Assembly (NCBI GenBank): GCA_024583055.1
Contig: CP102145.1
Span: forward strand, 124,001-188,000
Origin: Streptococcus suis
GTDB lineage: Bacteria; Bacillota; Bacilli; Lactobacillales; Streptococcaceae
Reading direction: 5' to 3'
DNA: 64,000 bases
Shown: positions 1 to 8,106 of the stretch, piece after piece
Layout: each line of letters opens with the position of its first letter
Position numbering within the stretch: position 1 is the first letter of the stretch
Notes under the pieces: model-generated
Seen by the model: only the letters and a program-made list of their open reading frames with translations
Told to the model about the DNA's origin: nothing
Databases searched by the model: none
Program-made: the position numbers and the translations under genes

Positions 1-191
1 GACGGGGCTTAATTTTGAAATCCGTCCATATTAAGAACAATGCTTGGATTGGTGCGGGAGCAACTATATTACCAGGGGTGACGGTTGGTGAAAATGCTAT
101 AGTAGGTGCTGGAAGTGTTGTGACAAAGGATGTACCTGATAATACAACTGTTGCAGGTGTACCTGCTAAAATTATAAATACAAATCATTAA
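1..191 (+). CDS. Hexapeptide-repeat acyltransferase, C-terminal part
   Basis: The gene begins outside the window. The first complete codon is at base 3 and the stop is TAA 189-191. The visible 62 residues show left-handed beta-helix hexapeptide repeats ([29 protein letters not shown] in overlapping pieces) and end in the VAGVPAKII motif typical of the NeuD/LacA/CysE-type sugar or amino-acid O/N-acetyltransferase fold. The substrate cannot be told from this fragment. It lies 21 bases upstream of the alcohol dehydrogenase start and reads the same way, so the two may be co-transcribed. The fold assignment is secure; the function is not. Confidence 0.85.
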   Translation, partial: RGLILKSVHIKNNAWIGAGATILPGVTVGENAIVGAGSVVTKDVPDNTTVAGVPAKIINTNH

Positions 192-212
192 TTTTTGGAA
201 GGAAATATTAAA

Positions 213-1259
213 TTGAAAACTGCTATTTTTGAAAAAGCTGGGTCAATGATTATCGAAGAGGTTAATAAACCAATGATTCAAGCACCGGATGACGCCATTA
301 TAAAAATTGTCCGTGCCTGTGTTTGTGGTTCGGACCTCTGGTCATACTCTCATGGGGATGGTAAAGAAGTTCATTCTGTCAATTCCGGACACGAGGCACT
401 TGGTATTGTTGAAGAAGTTGGTCCCGAAGTGACAGATATTCATCCCGGAGATTTTGTCATTGTACCCTTTACGCATGGTTGTGGTGAATGCGATGCCTGC
501 CGTGCTGGATTTGACGGCACTTGTGATAATCATGTAGCTCCGACTAACTGGGGAAACGGTTACCAGGCAGAATACCTACGTTTTCACTATGCGAACTGGG
601 CACTGATTAAAGTACCTGGTCAGCCATCTGATTACTCAGAAGATCTGCTGAAGTCTTTACTGGCCTTGGCAGATGTCATGCCTACAGGATATCATGCTGC
701 GAGGGTAGCACAAGTGAAACAAGGCGACAAGGTCGTTGTGATTGGAGATGGCGCTGTCGGTCAATGTGCCGTTATTGCTGCTAAAATGCGAAGTGCGTCT
801 CAAATCATTATGATGAGCCGTCATGAAGATCGTCAGAAATTAGCCTTTCAACTGGGTGCAACTGCTGTTGTTGCTGAACGTGGTGAGAAAGGTGTTGCAA
901 AGGTGCGTGAAATTTTAGGTGGAGGAGCGGATGTTGCCCTTGAGTGCGTTGGTACAGAATCTTCTATTGAGCAGGCACTGGGGGTCCTTCATAATGGTGG
1001 TCGTATCGGCTATGTTGGTATCCCTCATTACAATAACCGTCCGATTGGCTCGACGTTTGCACAGAATATTTCCTTCGGCGGTGGTTCAGCATCGGTCACT
1101 ACCTATGTCAAAAATGAATTACTCGAAGCCGTCTTGGATGGAAGGATTAACCCTGGTAAAGTTTTCACAAATACCTATGATTTCAGTGAAATTAACCAAG
1201 CCTATCAAGATATGGCGGACCGTAAAGAGATTAAATCTATGTTGATTGTTTCTGAGTAA
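213..1259 (+). CDS. Zinc-dependent alcohol dehydrogenase, MDR superfamily
   Basis: A 348-residue medium-chain dehydrogenase. Catalytic-zinc ligands are visible as C38 and the GHE motif (H60-E61). The structural zinc lobe has four cysteines at about 90, 93, 96 and 104 (CGECDACRAGFDGTC). The NAD(P)-binding Rossmann motif GDGAVG lies near 178-183. It should oxidise an alcohol or reduce an aldehyde in the cytoplasm; the substrate is unknown. I place the start at TTG 213 because GGAAGGA at 197-203 sits nine bases upstream. A TTG at 195 would overlap that ribosome-binding site. A rho-independent terminator follows at 1369-1392. Confidence 0.85.
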   Translation: MKTAIFEKAGSMIIEEVNKPMIQAPDDAIIKIVRACVCGSDLWSYSHGDGKEVHSVNSGHEALGIVEEVGPEVTDIHPGDFVIVPFTHGCGECDACRAGFDGTCDNHVAPTNWGNGYQAEYLRFHYANWALIKVPGQPSDYSEDLLKSLLALADVMPTGYHAARVAQVKQGDKVVVIGDGAVGQCAVIAAKMRSASQIIMMSRHEDRQKLAFQLGATAVVAERGEKGVAKVREILGGGADVALECVGTESSIEQALGVLHNGGRIGYVGIPHYNNRPIGSTFAQNISFGGGSASVTTYVKNELLEAVLDGRINPGKVFTNTYDFSEINQAYQDMADRKEIKSMLIVSE

Positions 1260-1368
1260 CCGTTATCTCATAAATTCGTTCGCTCAAAAATCTCGAATAT
1301 TATCAGCACTATTTTGTCCTTCAACATAGTCATTTTCTATCAACTAGCAGAATGATTTTGTAAATCAG

Positions 1369-1392
1369 CGAAGTCCGAAAGGACTTCTTTTT
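1369..1392 (+). terminator. Terminator of the alcohol dehydrogenase gene
   Basis: A GAAGTCC stem (1370-1376), GAAA tetraloop and GGACTTC, followed by CTTTTT. It stands between two convergent transcription units. Confidence 0.85.
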
Positions 1393-1399
1393 GCATAGA

Positions 1400-1425
1400 A
1401 AAAAAACTCCCGAAAATCAGGAGTT
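1400..1425 (-). terminator. Terminator of the amino-acid ABC operon
   Basis: On the minus strand an ACTCC/GGAGT stem (1406-1424) is followed by a run of U encoded by the A-tract at 1398-1406. It ends the leftward ABC transporter operon. Confidence 0.75.
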
Positions 1426-1432
1426 GTCATTC

Positions 1433-2092
1433 TTATTCAATACTGCTTGCCCAAGACTTAGCCACGTAGCGTGATAGGCTGGAAATGGCGAAGTTGATGA
1501 GGAAGTAGATGAGGGCAACCATGAGATAGAGAGCAAAGACCTGCTCGGCCTCAAAGTAGCGTCCCATGAGGATTTGGCTGGAGCCAAAGAGTTCCTGGAG
1601 GGCAATAACGGAATAGAGGAAACTGGTGTCCTTGATGACCGTTACGATTTGTGAAATGATGGCTGGCAACATCTTGCGAATAGCCTGTGGCATGATGATA
1701 TAAATCATAATCTGGACAGGTGTGAATCCTTGCGCCAGACCAGCCTCTGTTTGACCTGGACCAATGGCATTGAGACCACCGCGGATGATTTCTGCCATAG
1801 CAGCGGTCGTGAAAATGGTAAAAGCTGTTATACCAGCTGGAGTTGACTTCATCTGAAATACCAAGAAAACAGTGAAAATCCAGAGCAGGTTGGGTACGTT
1901 ACGGACAAATTCGATATAGATCGTTGCAATCCACTTGAAGAGTGGATTTTTTCCATTTCGCATGATGGCCAAAATCATTCCGAAGAGGACAGATAGGACC
2001 ACAGAGATGCTTGAAATGTAGAGAGTGAGCTGCAAACCAGACCAGAGCAATTGGAAGGTCGATGGTTTGAGAAGTTCTGAAATAGTATTCAT
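1433..2092 (-). CDS. Polar amino-acid ABC transporter permease (distal)
   Basis: A 219-residue inner-membrane subunit of the HisM/GlnP type, with about five hydrophobic segments. The EAA-loop signature is visible as GGLNAIGPGQTEAGLAQGFTPV, with IIMPQAIRKMLP after it, which contacts the ATPase. It is the last gene of the leftward operon and starts 11 bases after the preceding permease ends. The start is set at the second of two ATGs because an AGGAGG lies only three bases before the first (2095) and six before the second. The substrate is probably glutamate, glutamine or a related polar amino acid, inferred from family only. Confidence 0.88.
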   Translation of the reverse strand: MNTISELLKPSTFQLLWSGLQLTLYISSISVVLSVLFGMILAIMRNGKNPLFKWIATIYIEFVRNVPNLLWIFTVFLVFQMKSTPAGITAFTIFTTAAMAEIIRGGLNAIGPGQTEAGLAQGFTPVQIMIYIIMPQAIRKMLPAIISQIVTVIKDTSFLYSVIALQELFGSSQILMGRYFEAEQVFALYLMVALIYFLINFAISSLSRYVAKSWASSIE

Positions 2093-2103
2093 CATAGACC
2101 TCC

Positions 2104-2802
2104 TTAATGACTGAAGGCAGCCTTGTTTTTCTCTTCAATCCGGCGTCCCCAGCTAGCAACGGGGAAACACATGATAAAGTAGAGAAAGGCCGCGCCTGCA
2201 AAGGCTGGAATGTAGTTGGCATTCATGGCAGACCAGGACTTGGTCATGAACATGATGTCTGCACCAGAGATAATAGCGACCGTGGCCGTATTTTTAATCA
2301 AGTTAACCACCTGGTTGGTTAATGGTGGAAGAATGGTTGGGATAGCCTGTGGCAAGATGATGATACGCATAGTCTCGCTGGCAGTAAAGCCTTGAGATAG
2401 GGCAGCCTCAGTCTGACCAGTCGGTACCGCCTCGATACCTGCACGGATAACTTCGGCAATATAGGCACCGTGGTAAAGCCCGACACAGATAACCGCTGTC
2501 CAATAGATAGATGGCATGAGCACATAGTTGGAAATCAAGGGCAGACCGTAATAGACAATCATGAATTGCACCAAGAGTGGTGTGTTTTGGTAGTATTCAA
2601 CATAAATACGGGCCAACAATTTGAGTGATTTTTTCTTGCTGGATGATAGGCTACCGAAGAGAATTCCTAGCAGCATGGCCGTGATAAAGGCACCGATAGA
2701 AATAGCTATGGTAAAGAGGAAGCCTTGGAAAAAGACTGGAAAATCATTAAAGTAGCTCAGCCAGTTTTCCCAAGCATAGGGGCTAGTTGCAAAAACAAAC
2801 AT
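2104..2802 (-). CDS. Polar amino-acid ABC transporter permease (proximal)
   Basis: A 232-residue membrane protein with five or so hydrophobic stretches and an EAA loop (AGIEAVPTGQTEAALSQGFTASE followed by IILPQAIPTILPP). It pairs with the downstream permease to make a heterodimeric channel, as in GltJK or HisQM systems. An AAAGGAA ribosome-binding site precedes the ATG. It is separated from the binding-protein gene by about 310 bases holding a composite repeat, although all four transporter genes read in one direction. Confidence 0.88.
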   Translation of the reverse strand: MFVFATSPYAWENWLSYFNDFPVFFQGFLFTIAISIGAFITAMLLGILFGSLSSSKKKSLKLLARIYVEYYQNTPLLVQFMIVYYGLPLISNYVLMPSIYWTAVICVGLYHGAYIAEVIRAGIEAVPTGQTEAALSQGFTASETMRIIILPQAIPTILPPLTNQVVNLIKNTATVAIISGADIMFMTKSWSAMNANYIPAFAGAAFLYFIMCFPVASWGRRIEEKNKAAFSH

Positions 2803-2875
2803 AACCGTTCCTTTCTAGTGTGTAGTAGTAGGTGGTTGGATGTGAGTCTCGGCTCACTTGCTGTGGTTCGAGTCA

Positions 2876-3111
2876 ACATCTCAGCGCAGTGGTTGATTGG
2901 CGGTTTCGTTCGCGTTTTACGCTCCGAACCAGCCCTAACGAATGATACGAACTGTGTTCGTTCAATTTCCAACCTCCAAAGGTTCCCCGAACCTTGGAGC
3001 TGTGCGGGGGAGGGAGTAAAACGGTCTGGGAATAGACCGTTTTAGCCTGAACCCAGAAACTCGAGAGTTTAGACGAACTCTCTTTCCCTTAGTCGAGTTC
3101 TTTCCCGCTCC
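2876..3111. repeat. Composite intergenic repeat, copy 1
   Basis: This stretch between two genes of one ABC operon contains modules also found at 54809-54982 (inverted) and 56809-56943. They are a CGCAGTGGTTGATT block, a TTCGTTCGCGTTTTACGCTC block followed by CGAACCA, a CCAACCTCCAAAGGTTCC stem, and a terminal CCCGCTCCC. It also carries a short palindrome at 3012-3057 that recurs at 22250-22297. No credible coding sequence was seen. Function is unknown. It resembles the non-autonomous extragenic repeats common in streptococci, but I do not recognise a named family. Confidence 0.65.
3012..3057. repeat. Short palindromic repeat, copy 1
   Basis: Begins GGGAGT and contains the stem AAAACGGTCT-GGGAAT-AGACCGTTTT, then AGCCTGAACCCAGA. 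A second copy interrupts an insertion sequence at 22250-22297. The two stems differ at a base pair (G-C here, A-T there), so pairing is kept. Confidence 0.65.
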
Positions 3112-3951
3112 CTATTCATCTGTTTCAGTGACAGGTTTGAGTCCGTTGGCATCGTAGATAGCCTGTAGACTGCCATCCGCTGTCCATGTTTCGATGAGAC
3201 CGTTTAAGTAATCATTAAGGTCTTTATTGGATAATTTAGTCACAATGCCGTAGTCTGACGCTGAGAAGCTGAAGTCCATGAGCTCAGACTGGGAACCAAT
3301 ATAGCCTGACAGGATAGACTGGTCTACTGAGAAGGCATCTGTGCGATGGGCACGGAGAGAAACAGAGAGTTCAGGATAAGAACCCAATTCTGCGAAGGTT
3401 ACGGAAATGCCGTGCTTATCAGCTAAATCAGAAATTAGTTTTCGTGTGATAGAGCCTTGGGCAACCCCGATGTTCTTACCGTCCAAATCCTTGAAGGTCT
3501 TGATACCAGAATCCTTATTAACCAGGAAGCCGACAGCGTCTGTATAGTAAGGGCTGGTAAAGTTATAGAGGAGTTTGCGTTCTTCCGTGATGGTGAAAGT
3601 CGCGATGACCATGTCGACCTGCTCGTTGTCTAGAAGTGGACCACGAGTCTGTGCTGTAACTGGTGTAAATTCGATATCTACGCCCAGTTCTTGTGCAATT
3701 TTGCGGGCAATGTCAATTTCCATTCCTTCAAATTCGCCAGTGTCTGGATTTTTAAAACCAAAGTTTGGTACGTCTTGTTTGACGCCGACACGGAGAACAC
3801 CACGGTCAATGATAGCCTGGACCTGGTCGCTGCTGACAGCTTGAGCAGGAGTTTCAGTCTGCACCTTGGTTTGACTGAAAGCAAAGAGGAGGACCACACC
3901 AATCAAGAGCATCCGAATGGCGAAAAATAAATTGATTTTCTTTGTATCCAT
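3112..3951 (-). CDS. Amino-acid ABC transporter substrate-binding protein
   Basis: A 279-residue periplasmic-binding-protein family 3 member (SBP_bac_3). It has an N-terminal hydrophobic segment at about 8-27 and then the conserved core (DRGVLRVGVKQDVPNFGF, GMEIDIARKIAQELG, FTITEERK, YYTDAVGFLV). There is no lipobox cysteine after the hydrophobic stretch, so it is probably held by an uncleaved signal anchor rather than a lipid. Fusion to a permease is also absent. The ATG at 3951 is preferred to GTG 3957 because GGAGG lies six bases upstream. It follows the ATPase gene directly. Confidence 0.87.
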   Translation of the reverse strand: MDTKKINLFFAIRMLLIGVVLLFAFSQTKVQTETPAQAVSSDQVQAIIDRGVLRVGVKQDVPNFGFKNPDTGEFEGMEIDIARKIAQELGVDIEFTPVTAQTRGPLLDNEQVDMVIATFTITEERKLLYNFTSPYYTDAVGFLVNKDSGIKTFKDLDGKNIGVAQGSITRKLISDLADKHGISVTFAELGSYPELSVSLRAHRTDAFSVDQSILSGYIGSQSELMDFSFSASDYGIVTKLSNKDLNDYLNGLIETWTADGSLQAIYDANGLKPVTETDE

Positions 3952-3960
3952 AGGCACCTC

Positions 3961-4722
3961 CTAGATCTTAACCTTATCTGATTCGTGATTGATAATCTTG
4001 CTGAGGAACTGCTTGGCGCGTGGTTCTGTTGGATTGTCGAAGAAGCCATTGACGTCGGTCGTATCCACCAAAACCTCGCCCTCTGCCATGAAGATGATAC
4101 GATCAGCCACCTCACGGGCAAAGCCCATTTCGTGGGTTACAACAATCATGTTCATTCCGTCGCGGGCCAATTTTTGCATAACTGCAAGAACATCACCGAT
4201 GGTTTCAGGGTCAAGGGCAGAAGTTGGCTCATCAAAGAGCAGGAGTTCGGGGTGCATAGCCAGTCCACGGGCGATAGCCACACGCTGCTTCTGTCCACCA
4301 GAAAGCATAGCTGGATAAGAGTTCTTGCGGTCCCAGAGGTTTACAAATTCTAGGTATTTTTGCGCAGTCTTCTCTGCTTCTGCCTTGTCAATGCCCAAAA
4401 CCTTGATAGGGGCTAGGGTAACATTTTCTAGGACTGTCTTATGAGGATAGAGGTTGAAATGTTGGAAAACCATGCCGACCTCTTTGCGGAGAGCAACTAG
4501 TTCCTTGGTAGATGAACCAGATACGGTGTGGCCGTGTACCACCAATTCACCGTCTTCTACAGACTCCAGTCCATTGATGGTACGAATCAATGTGGATTTT
4601 CCAGAACCAGAAGGGCCGAGGAGTACAACAACCTGACCAGGTTCAAATTCTAAGTTGATATTGCGTAGGGCGTGGTAGTCGCCGTAATATTTATTAACAT
4701 CCTTAAACGATACTAATGACAT
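3961..4722 (-). CDS. Polar amino-acid ABC transporter ATP-binding protein
   Basis: A 253-residue GlnQ/HisP-type ATPase. It shows Walker A GPSGSGKST near residues 36-44, Q-loop, the ABC signature LSGGQKQRVAIARG, Walker B LLFDEPTSALD and the switch His in VVTHEMGFA. It is the first gene of the leftward importer operon and drives uptake through the two permeases downstream. It has its own near-consensus promoter at 4755-4783 and an AAGGAGA ribosome-binding site. Confidence 0.92.
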   Translation of the reverse strand: MSLVSFKDVNKYYGDYHALRNINLEFEPGQVVVLLGPSGSGKSTLIRTINGLESVEDGELVVHGHTVSGSSTKELVALRKEVGMVFQHFNLYPHKTVLENVTLAPIKVLGIDKAEAEKTAQKYLEFVNLWDRKNSYPAMLSGGQKQRVAIARGLAMHPELLLFDEPTSALDPETIGDVLAVMQKLARDGMNMIVVTHEMGFAREVADRIIFMAEGEVLVDTTDVNGFFDNPTEPRAKQFLSKIINHESDKVKI

Positions 4723-4754
4723 GAGAATCTCCTTTATCTAACGCGATACTAAGC

Positions 4755-4783
4755 ATCATATCATTGCAAAGATTAAATGTCAA
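4755..4783 (-). promoter_or_regulatory. Promoter of the amino-acid ABC operon
   Basis: On the minus strand, TTGACA (4778-4783), a 17-base spacer and TATGAT (4755-4760). It lies about 35 bases upstream of the ATPase start. Confidence 0.8.
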
Positions 4784-4875
4784 GTATATTCTGACAATTT
4801 AAGAATTCCATGTGTTAGAAAATATAACATAGAATAGCGGGATAGATTTTAAACATGAATTTTCCAGATAAGTTA

Positions 4876-4884
4876 TGATATAAT
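4876..4884 (+). promoter_or_regulatory. Extended -10 promoter of vicRKX
   Basis: TG-A-TATAAT, about 30 bases before the vicR ATG. The -35 region is poor, which an extended -10 tolerates. Confidence 0.6.
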
Positions 4885-4913
4885 AGAAGAAATAAATTAA
4901 AGGTATAAGTAAT

Positions 4914-5618
4914 ATGAAAAAAATTCTAGTTGTAGATGATGAGAGACCTATCTCGGATATTATTAAATTTAACATGACCCGTGAGGGCTATGAGGTCGTG
5001 ACAGCTTTTGATGGTCGCGAGGCCTTAGAAGTATTTGAAGCGGAGTTTCCGGACATTGTCATTCTGGATTTGATGTTGCCAGAGTTGGATGGTTTGGAAG
5101 TGGCCCGTAACATTCGCAAGACCAGCAATGTGCCCATTATTATGTTGTCTGCCAAGGATAGCGAATTTGACAAGGTTATTGGCTTGGAAATTGGAGCGGA
5201 CGATTATGTGACCAAGCCTTTCTCTAACCGTGAATTGCAGGCCCGCGTCAAGGCTCTGCTTCGCCGGAGCGAGTTGACAGAGACCCAGTCCATTCCTGTT
5301 GTGGCTGGCAAGGCGGAATTGGTCATCGGAGACCTGGTGATTTTGCCCGATGCCTTTGTTGCCAAAAAACATGGTAAGGAATTGGAATTGACCCACCGGG
5401 AGTTCGAGCTGCTCTATCATCTGGCCCAACACATTGGTCAAGTCATGACCCGCGAGCACTTGCTGGAAACAGTTTGGGGCTATGATTACTTTGGTGATGT
5501 CCGGACGGTCGACGTGACGGTTCGTCGTTTGCGTGAGAAAATCGAAGACATTCCAAGCCGCCCTGAATACATCTTGACCCGCCGTGGCGTCGGGTACTTT
5601 ATAAAAGCCAATGATTAA
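4914..5618 (+). CDS. vicR: Response regulator VicR (WalR)
   Basis: A 234-residue OmpR-family regulator. The receiver domain (about 1-115) has the acidic pair D9-D10, phospho-acceptor D52 in [12 protein letters not shown] and a KPF lysine near 101. The winged-helix DNA-binding domain covers about 130-230 ([23 protein letters not shown]). In streptococci this system controls cell-wall hydrolases and surface proteins, and VicR is usually essential. It overlaps the start of vicK by eight bases, so the two are translationally coupled. Confidence 0.97.
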   Translation: MKKILVVDDERPISDIIKFNMTREGYEVVTAFDGREALEVFEAEFPDIVILDLMLPELDGLEVARNIRKTSNVPIIMLSAKDSEFDKVIGLEIGADDYVTKPFSNRELQARVKALLRRSELTETQSIPVVAGKAELVIGDLVILPDAFVAKKHGKELELTHREFELLYHLAQHIGQVMTREHLLETVWGYDYFGDVRTVDVTVRRLREKIEDIPSRPEYILTRRGVGYFIKAND

Positions 5619-6960
5619 TCAACTGCGTTACCTGATAACGACCTCGGAATTCTGGTTTATTGTCATCAGTATTGGCTTTGTGATTGCCATTACAGTTCTC
5701 TTGATTGAGAATTACCGGGACAATAAGCAGATTAAACAATTAAATGAACGTGTTAAGTCGCTCATGGAAGGGGATTATGCGGATGTTCTGGATTTAAGAG
5801 GTAGTCCGGAAATTACGGATATGACCAACTCCTTGAACGATTTGTCTGAAATGATTCGTCTGACGCATGATAATTTGGAACAGGAAAAAACACGCCTCAG
5901 TTCCATTTTGTCTTATATGAGTGATGGTGTCGTGGCAACCGATCGAATGGGGCGCATCATTATGATTAACGACATGGCCCAGAAACAATTAGGTTTGAGC
6001 GTACAGGAGGCGACGCAATCAGATATCTTGGATGTTTTGGAACTCCAGGAGGAATACAGCTTTCGTGAATTGCTGGCTCAGACACCGGAAATTGTGCTTG
6101 AGCACACCAATGAAAACCAGGAATTTCTGACACTTCGGGCAAATTTTGCGACCATTCGGAGCGAAAGTGGCTTGATTTCTGGTCTGGTTATTGTCCTGCA
6201 TGATATGACTGAGCAGGCCAAGGAAGAGCGGGAGCGGCGGCTCTTTGTATCTAATGTTAGCCACGAGTTGCGGACACCTCTAACATCTGTCAAGTCTTAT
6301 CTAGAAGCCTTGGACGAGGGTGCTATTACAGAAACGGTGGCTCCAAGCTTTGTCAAGGTTTCTCTAGATGAGACCAACCGCATGATGAGGATGATTACGG
6401 ATCTCCTGAGCCTGTCACGTTTTGACAATCAAGTCGGTGAGTTGAATCTAGAATTGATTAACTTCACGGCCTTTGTCACCTTTATTCTCAACCGTTTTGA
6501 TCAGATGAAGAATTCAGATTCTGAGAAGATTTATTCGATTGTGCGAGACTATCAGATTAGTCCGATTTGGATAGAAATTGATACGGACAAGATGACCCAG
6601 GTTTTGGACAATATCCTGAATAATGCAATCAAGTATTCGCCGGATGGGGGCAAAATCACTTTCAGTATGAAGACCACGGACAGTCAGCTGATTGTCTCCA
6701 TCTCTGACCAAGGGCTGGGAATTCCCAAGGCTGATTTGCCTAAGATTTTTGACCGATTTTACCGGGTGGACAAGGCACGTTCGCGGTCCCAAGGGGGGAC
6801 AGGTCTGGGCTTGGCCATTGCCAAGGAAATTGTGAAACAGCATAAAGGTTTTATTTGGGCCAAGTCAGAATATGGACATGGTTCGACCTTTACTATTGTC
6901 TTGCCATACAGTAAGGAAATCGCTATGGATGAGTGGGATGACACTCTTGAGGAAGAATAG
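5611..6960 (+). CDS. vicK: Sensor histidine kinase VicK (WalK)
   Basis: A 449-residue kinase with a single N-terminal membrane segment at about 12-32. This is the streptococcal form; the Bacillus homologue has two membrane segments and an extracellular domain. Then come HAMP (about 33-85), PAS (about 92-200), a dimerisation domain with phospho-acceptor H218 in [11 protein letters not shown], and an ATPase domain with N-box [15 protein letters not shown]1 DQGLGIP and G2 [12 protein letters not shown]. It phosphorylates VicR. Six bases downstream the vicX gene starts. Confidence 0.97.
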   Translation: MINQLRYLITTSEFWFIVISIGFVIAITVLLIENYRDNKQIKQLNERVKSLMEGDYADVLDLRGSPEITDMTNSLNDLSEMIRLTHDNLEQEKTRLSSILSYMSDGVVATDRMGRIIMINDMAQKQLGLSVQEATQSDILDVLELQEEYSFRELLAQTPEIVLEHTNENQEFLTLRANFATIRSESGLISGLVIVLHDMTEQAKEERERRLFVSNVSHELRTPLTSVKSYLEALDEGAITETVAPSFVKVSLDETNRMMRMITDLLSLSRFDNQVGELNLELINFTAFVTFILNRFDQMKNSDSEKIYSIVRDYQISPIWIEIDTDKMTQVLDNILNNAIKYSPDGGKITFSMKTTDSQLIVSISDQGLGIPKADLPKIFDRFYRVDKARSRSQGGTGLGLAIAKEIVKQHKGFIWAKSEYGHGSTFTIVLPYSKEIAMDEWDDTLEEE

Positions 6961-6965
6961 GAGTT

Positions 6966-7769
6966 ATGACGGAAGTAAGTTTTAAATATAGTATTTTGGC
7001 GTCTGGCTCCAGCGGCAATTGTTTTTATTTGGAGACGCCTAAGAAACGAATTTTGGTGGATGCGGGGCTTTCTGGTAAGAAAATTACCAGTCTCTTGGCA
7101 GAAATCGACCGCAAGCCAGATGATATTGATGCCATTTTGGTGACCCATGAGCACAGCGACCATATCCATGGAATCGGTGTTCTGGCCCGCAAATACGGTA
7201 TGGACATTTATGCCAATGAGCAGACCTGGCAGGCCATGGACGGCAAGTTGGGCAAGATTGATATAGCACAAAAGCACATTTTTGAACTGGGGGTAACCAA
7301 GACCTTTGGTGACCTGGACATTGAGTCCTTCGGTGTTAGCCACGATGCGGCCTGTCCGCAGTTTTACCGTTTTATGAAGGATGATAAATCCTTTGTTATG
7401 CTGACGGATACGGGTTATGTCAGCGACCGGATGGCTGGGATTGTGGCCAATGCAGATGGCTATTTGATTGAGTCCAATCATGATATTGAAATCCTGCGTG
7501 CGGGTTCTTATTCGTGGAATTTGAAACAGCGGATTTTGTCGGATAAGGGGCATCTCTGCAATGAAGATGGAGCAGATGCCATGATTCGGACCCTGGGTAA
7601 TCGGACTAAGAAAATCTATCTTGGTCACTTGTCCAAGGAAAACAATATTAAAGAACTGGCCCACATGACCATGGTCAATCAGCTGGCCCAGGCTGATTTG
7701 GGAGTAGGAGTGGATTTCCAAGTCTACGATACATCGCCCGATACGGCGACACCGCTGGTCTCCATTTGA
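6966..7769 (+). CDS. vicX: Metallo-beta-lactamase-fold protein VicX (WalJ/YycJ)
   Basis: A 267-residue metallo-hydrolase with the metal-binding motif THEHSDH (H61, H63, D65, H66) and further ligands SHDAACPQ and LTDTGYV. It is the third gene of the vic operon in streptococci. The family is cytoplasmic, has been linked to nuclease-like activity, and modulates the phenotype of the two-component system; its exact substrate is not settled. A terminator follows at 7796-7826. Confidence 0.93.
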   Translation: MTEVSFKYSILASGSSGNCFYLETPKKRILVDAGLSGKKITSLLAEIDRKPDDIDAILVTHEHSDHIHGIGVLARKYGMDIYANEQTWQAMDGKLGKIDIAQKHIFELGVTKTFGDLDIESFGVSHDAACPQFYRFMKDDKSFVMLTDTGYVSDRMAGIVANADGYLIESNHDIEILRAGSYSWNLKQRILSDKGHLCNEDGADAMIRTLGNRTKKIYLGHLSKENNIKELAHMTMVNQLAQADLGVGVDFQVYDTSPDTATPLVSI

Positions 7770-7795
7770 CAATCATAGCGTCAACAATTACATAG

Positions 7796-7826
7796 AGGAG
7801 AATCGCTGGCAGGCGGTTCTCTTTAT
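7796..7826 (+). terminator. Terminator of vicRKX
   Basis: Stem GAGAATCGC (7798-7806) with GCGGTTCTC (7813-7821), one G-U pair, then TTTATC. The rest of 7827-8060 shows no gene that I can support. Confidence 0.65.
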
Positions 7827-8067
7827 CATTATTATTCGATAGACGGTATGAATCTAGAGCAATCAGTAAATCTGGTTGCTCTTCTTTTTGACGAAATAAG
7901 GTGGGATAGTAGTGGCAAATGTTTACAAATGCTCTTTTAAATTATGGAATTAAAGTGCAAATGTAATAGAGAAAGGAAATGATGTTATAGAAAATTTCCG
8001 ATAATAATCTGCGCAAAATGTAAGCGCTCTGAAATTCATCTTCCGTCGGAAAAAATGAAACCTGATG

Positions 8068-8076
8068 TGGTATAAT
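8068..8076 (+). promoter_or_regulatory. Extended -10 promoter of pbp2B
   Basis: TG-G-TATAAT, 30 bases before the GTG start at 8107. Confidence 0.65.
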
Positions 8077-8106
8077 AAGTAGAAACTTTCTAGAATGAGG
8101 TCCGAT

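Noticed and set aside
2725..3045. A 106-residue reading frame on the plus strand across the repeat
   Set aside because: It is antisense to the permease gene at one end and lies in the composite repeat at the other. It has no start signal.
6759..7772. A 337-residue reading frame on the minus strand
   Set aside because: It is antisense to vicX and the end of vicK, and has no recognisable domain or ribosome-binding site.
8095..8106. ATG 8095 as the start of pbp2B
   Set aside because: The ribosome-binding site GAGG overlaps it. GTG 8107 has proper spacing and gives the residue numbering used for this protein.
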